A stretch of 7,890 nucleotides of DNA from an uncultured Treponema sp. (GTDB taxonomy: Bacteria > Spirochaetota > Spirochaetia > Treponematales > Treponemataceae). A program made the position numbers and the translations under genes. Of the stretch, positions 5,408 through 7,890 are shown piece by piece. Below the pieces are notes generated by a model. The model did not search any database. It was not told the DNA's origin and worked only from the letters and a program-made list of their open reading frames with translations. How positions within the stretch are numbered: the stretch's first letter is position 1; every line of letters starts with the position of its first letter. The stretch covers positions 1 to 7,890 of the forward strand of contig CALFJF010000080.1 of assembly GCA_937877535.1 (NCBI GenBank), written 5' to 3'.

Positions 5408-7890
5408 ATGAAAAAAACGTTTTTCAAGACGAGCGGAATGCTTGCTCTTGCTTTCTTCGGTATGACAACTATACTGGGGGGGGGTATACTAGCGGGCTGT
5501 AGTGCCGACGGAGGAAGTTCAAGCGAGGAAGGTTCTGAACAAGACTCGCAAAACAACGGAAACGGCAATTCAAGCAACAACGGAAATTCAGAGAATGCTG
5601 GAAATTCGGGTAACAGCGGGAATGGAGGGAACGGGAGCGACAATACCGTAACTCCGGGAGGAAGCGACGCAACGGGAATCCTGGAGGAGCCGACGGCCGC
5701 TACTCCAGTCAATGCGTCCGTTAAGATTGTCAAGAGCTCGGGCTGGTTCAACAGCGCGTACATCGTATTCGAGCAGCTTAGTGGTGCAACGTCGTACAAA
5801 GTTCTCTGCGACGACGTGGAGATTGATGAGCCACTCATTCGCTACTACGACACCTACACATACAACGAACTGACCGAAAATTCTGACCTTTCGATTTCTT
5901 ACGCGCCGAACTCACTCCAAAATGTAGTTCGTGCCGACGCGCTCGGGCTTAAGGCTGGAAGTCACGAGATAAAAGTCTGTGCAGTTAAAGCAGACGGCGA
6001 AACGGAATATTCATCCGTCAATGTTACCGTAGTCGATTACGACCGCTCTGGATTTGCGTTTGCCGACGGTCACGAGCCAGGCGCGTACAAAAAAGACGGC
6101 ACGCTCAAGGATGGCGCGATTGTCATCTATCTTACAAACGACAACATCAATACAGTTTCTCAAACATTCACCACACTAAAAGGAAAAACCGAGACGCTCA
6201 CGGGCATTCAGGCAATCACGCAGTATGTCAAGATCAAGAACATTTCTACACCTGTTGACATCCGCGTAATCGGAAAACTGTATGCAACAAAGGCGGGCGA
6301 ACTTTCTTGCGCAGACTTGAACAGTGCGTGGGCATTGGGCGTGAAGCAGGCATCCCAAGTCACAATCGAGGGTGTCGGCCACGACGCCACGCTGTACGGA
6401 GCGGGGCTTGCCGCGTTCCAGAGTGAAAACATTGAGTTCTCAAACCTCGGTCTTATGAAGTGGGGCGGCGGAAAGGACGGCGACGGCGTCTCGCTCAAGG
6501 CGGACAGTTACGCATGGGTTCACAACTGCGACGTGTTCTACGGCGACGCCGGCAGCGACGGCGACCAGGTGAAGGGCGACGGCTCAATGGACATGAAGGA
6601 CGACTCGAACCATGTCACCGTCTCCTACAACCATTTCTGGGACAGCGGAAAAATGTCCCTCTGCGGCATGAAGTCCGAGACGGGGCCGAACTATATCACC
6701 TACCACCACAACTGGTTCGACCATTCGGACAGCCGCCATCCGCGTATCCGCACGATGACCGTCCACGTCTACAACAACTACTTCGACGGAAACGCAAAGT
6801 ACGGCGTGGGCGTGACGACGGGCGCGAGCTGCTTTGTGGAGGGCAACTTCTTCCGCAACGCGCACGACCCCATGCTCTCCTCAAAGCAGGGAACGGACGC
6901 GCAGGGAGCGGGAACGTTCTCCGGCGAGAAGGGCGGAGTCATAAAGAGCTACAACAACAAGTTCGAGCAGAACAGCACGAACGGCGTGAAGTTCCAGTTC
7001 ATCACGAACAAGTACGACTACACGAACAACAAGGCACTCGGCGAGTACAAGGAATGGTACGAGACCGTGGGAACTGACAACGGCGATGGTACTTGGACGA
7101 TTTACGACGCGAAGGTTTCCGATACGGACGACACGTTCGCGACAAATTCCCTGGTTGCAATCGAGGATGCCGCAAAGAAAGGCGCGTACTACCAAATCTC
7201 AAAAGGAAAGACGGGATTCTACATCGACGTTCCTGCAAACACGAAAGAAGTCATCGTCAAGGCAAAGTGCGGCTCGTCTGGAAAATCGGGTACGGCAGAG
7301 ATGCTTTCTGTAAACGGCACAAAAGTAACGATGGATATGGCTGCTGATTATACGGAATACACCGTTCCTGTTTCGGTTTCTTCTGATTCTACGATTGAGA
7401 TTGAAAATGTCAATGGAAGCAACTCAATGAACGTCAAGGAAATCAAGGTCGTAGCCACAAGCGGATGGAACACCAAGCTCACGAGCGGCGCGGACTTGAC
7501 CAACATTGACGCGTACGAGGTGGATGACAGAAAGGACCAGGTTCCAGCCGCAGTAAAGACGAGGAGCGGCGGCACGATGTACTCGAACTTCGATGTTGCT
7601 ATGGGCGACAGCGGAATGGGAATTGCAATTGCCCCGACCGACCCCGACACGGCGAAGAGCCACGTTCTGAAATACTCAGGCCGCCATGAGAGCGACTTTG
7701 CATATGCATTCACAAACTCAACCGATGATGCGAGCTATACCAAGAACGACGCGCTGAACGAAAAACTTGTCAACTACACAACAGGCTTCAAAAAGGTTCA
7801 GGGCTACACCCAACAGGCAACCACAACCACGGGCGGAGATACGCCTAGTACAGGTGAAGACACAACTACCGATAAGGGAGGTTCTGACGA
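5408..7890 (+). CDS. Pectate lyase (PL1-type) multidomain lipoprotein, 3' end beyond the window
   Basis: The enzyme cleaves polygalacturonate by Ca2+-dependent beta-elimination at the cell surface or outside. 827 codons are present with no stop. AGGAGG (5397-5402) precedes the ATG by five bases. Order: lipoprotein signal peptide with lipobox LAG-Cys31; Gly/Asn/Ser linker (about 32-95); Fn3-like beta domain (about 103-209); PL1 right-handed beta-helix (about 214-570); a beta-sandwich resembling a carbohydrate-binding module (about 582-683); a return to PL1-like tail sequence (about 700-725, VPAAVKTRSGGTMYSNFD); an unrecognised stretch; then a Thr-rich linker from 804. Compared with Erwinia PelC, Ca2+ ligands fit Asp357, Asp359, Asp391 and Asp395, WVH (370-372) fits WVDH, and SRHPRIR supplies catalytic Arg443, Pro445 and Arg448. 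The closing linker implies a further domain downstream, possibly another pectin-active one. A G9 run lies in the signal peptide. Codons in the catalytic core end in G or C more than those of the inserted module. Confidence 0.92.
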   Translation, partial: MKKTFFKTSGMLALAFFGMTTILGGGILAGCSADGGSSSEEGSEQDSQNNGNGNSSNNGNSENAGNSGNSGNGGNGSDNTVTPGGSDATGILEEPTAATPVNASVKIVKSSGWFNSAYIVFEQLSGATSYKVLCDDVEIDEPLIRYYDTYTYNELTENSDLSISYAPNSLQNVVRADALGLKAGSHEIKVCAVKADGETEYSSVNVTVVDYDRSGFAFADGHEPGAYKKDGTLKDGAIVIYLTNDNINTVSQTFTTLKGKTETLTGIQAITQYVKIKNISTPVDIRVIGKLYATKAGELSCADLNSAWALGVKQASQVTIEGVGHDATLYGAGLAAFQSENIEFSNLGLMKWGGGKDGDGVSLKADSYAWVHNCDVFYGDAGSDGDQVKGDGSMDMKDDSNHVTVSYNHFWDSGKMSLCGMKSETGPNYITYHHNWFDHSDSRHPRIRTMTVHVYNNYFDGNAKYGVGVTTGASCFVEGNFFRNAHDPMLSSKQGTDAQGAGTFSGEKGGVIKSYNNKFEQNSTNGVKFQFITNKYDYTNNKALGEYKEWYETVGTDNGDGTWTIYDAKVSDTDDTFATNSLVAIEDAAKKGAYYQISKGKTGFYIDVPANTKEVIVKAKCGSSGKSGTAEMLSVNGTKVTMDMAADYTEYTVPVSVSSDSTIEIENVNGSNSMNVKEIKVVATSGWNTKLTSGADLTNIDAYEVDDRKDQVPAAVKTRSGGTMYSNFDVAMGDSGMGIAIAPTDPDTAKSHVLKYSGRHESDFAYAFTNSTDDASYTKNDALNEKLVNYTTGFKKVQGYTQQATTTTGGDTPSTGEDTTTDKGGSD
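5462..5490 (+). promoter_or_regulatory. Promoter-like sequence inside the signal-peptide region
   Basis: ATGACA (5462-5467, 5 of 6 to consensus) and TATACT (5485-5490, 5 of 6) are exactly 17 bases apart, and nine of those bases are the G run. Any change in the tract would alter the spacer. No obvious start codon with a ribosome binding site follows in frame, so function is doubtful; it may be coincidence. Confidence 0.25.
5470..5490 (+). repeat. Poly-G tract (G9) flanked by TATACT direct repeats in the signal-peptide region
   Basis: TATACT (5470-5475), nine G (5476-5484) and TATACT (5485-5490) are contiguous. The frame is open with nine G, encoding Leu-Gly-Gly-Gly just before the lipobox. 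With eight G the frame meets TAG five codons after the start of the tract; with ten it meets TAG within eight. This is the layout of a contingency tract subject to slipped-strand mispairing. Poly-G tracts of variable length are documented in Treponema pallidum near tpr genes. Confidence 0.8.

Noticed and set aside
5386..5838. Minus-strand Pro/Leu/Ser-rich open frame
   Set aside because: Antisense to the Gly/Asn/Ser linker and Fn3-like region of the lyase; low-complexity composition explains its length.
6460..7077. Arg/Gly-rich plus-strand open frame of 205 codons
   Set aside because: Out-of-frame shadow of the GC-rich pectate-lyase catalytic region, whose own frame carries all the family motifs.

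Overview
The window looks like a Treponema-type spirochaete genome, most likely a pectin-using gut, rumen or oral species. The evidence is a secreted P83/100-family protein (a family known from Borrelia and Treponema), a pectate-lyase lipoprotein, and intergenic inverted repeats that recur in the window. No rRNA, tRNA or complete mobile element is visible, so the genus is an inference from gene content.

Layout. Positions 1-462 are an eroded edge: an interspersed hairpin repeat, a possible 3' tail of a gene running in from the left, and a minus-strand XRE-type regulator broken by two frameshifts. Positions 657-2357 (minus strand) hold a two-gene operon, an Lrp/AsnC regulator followed by a PLP aminotransferase, resembling the Bacillus yugG-yugH (alaR-alaT) pair. 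It ends at a long hairpin at 574-648. A 172-base divergent promoter region separates it from hisG (plus strand, 2530-3402), a long-form ATP phosphoribosyltransferase. hisG and the convergent P83/100 gene (minus strand, 3523-5043) share a bidirectional terminator at 3478-3519. The 364-base gap at 5044-5407 holds the P83/100 promoter, two repeat hairpins and an orphan terminator. From 5408 to the right edge an open frame encodes a large multidomain pectate-lyase lipoprotein that is cut off by the window end.

How the genes relate. The aminotransferase operon and hisG are amino-acid metabolism under divergent promoters. The P83/100 protein and the pectate lyase are exported and face the envelope or the exterior. 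No single pathway links the blocks.

The most unusual signal is in the pectate-lyase signal peptide. A run of nine G is flanked by two direct copies of TATACT. Losing or gaining one G puts a stop codon a few codons downstream in both cases, so the tract could act as an ON/OFF switch for a surface enzyme. The same run forms most of the 17-base spacer of a promoter-like ATGACA...TATACT pair. Removing one TATACT plus the G run (15 bases) keeps the frame and leaves a textbook lipoprotein signal peptide, which suggests an in-frame insertion into an ancestral one.
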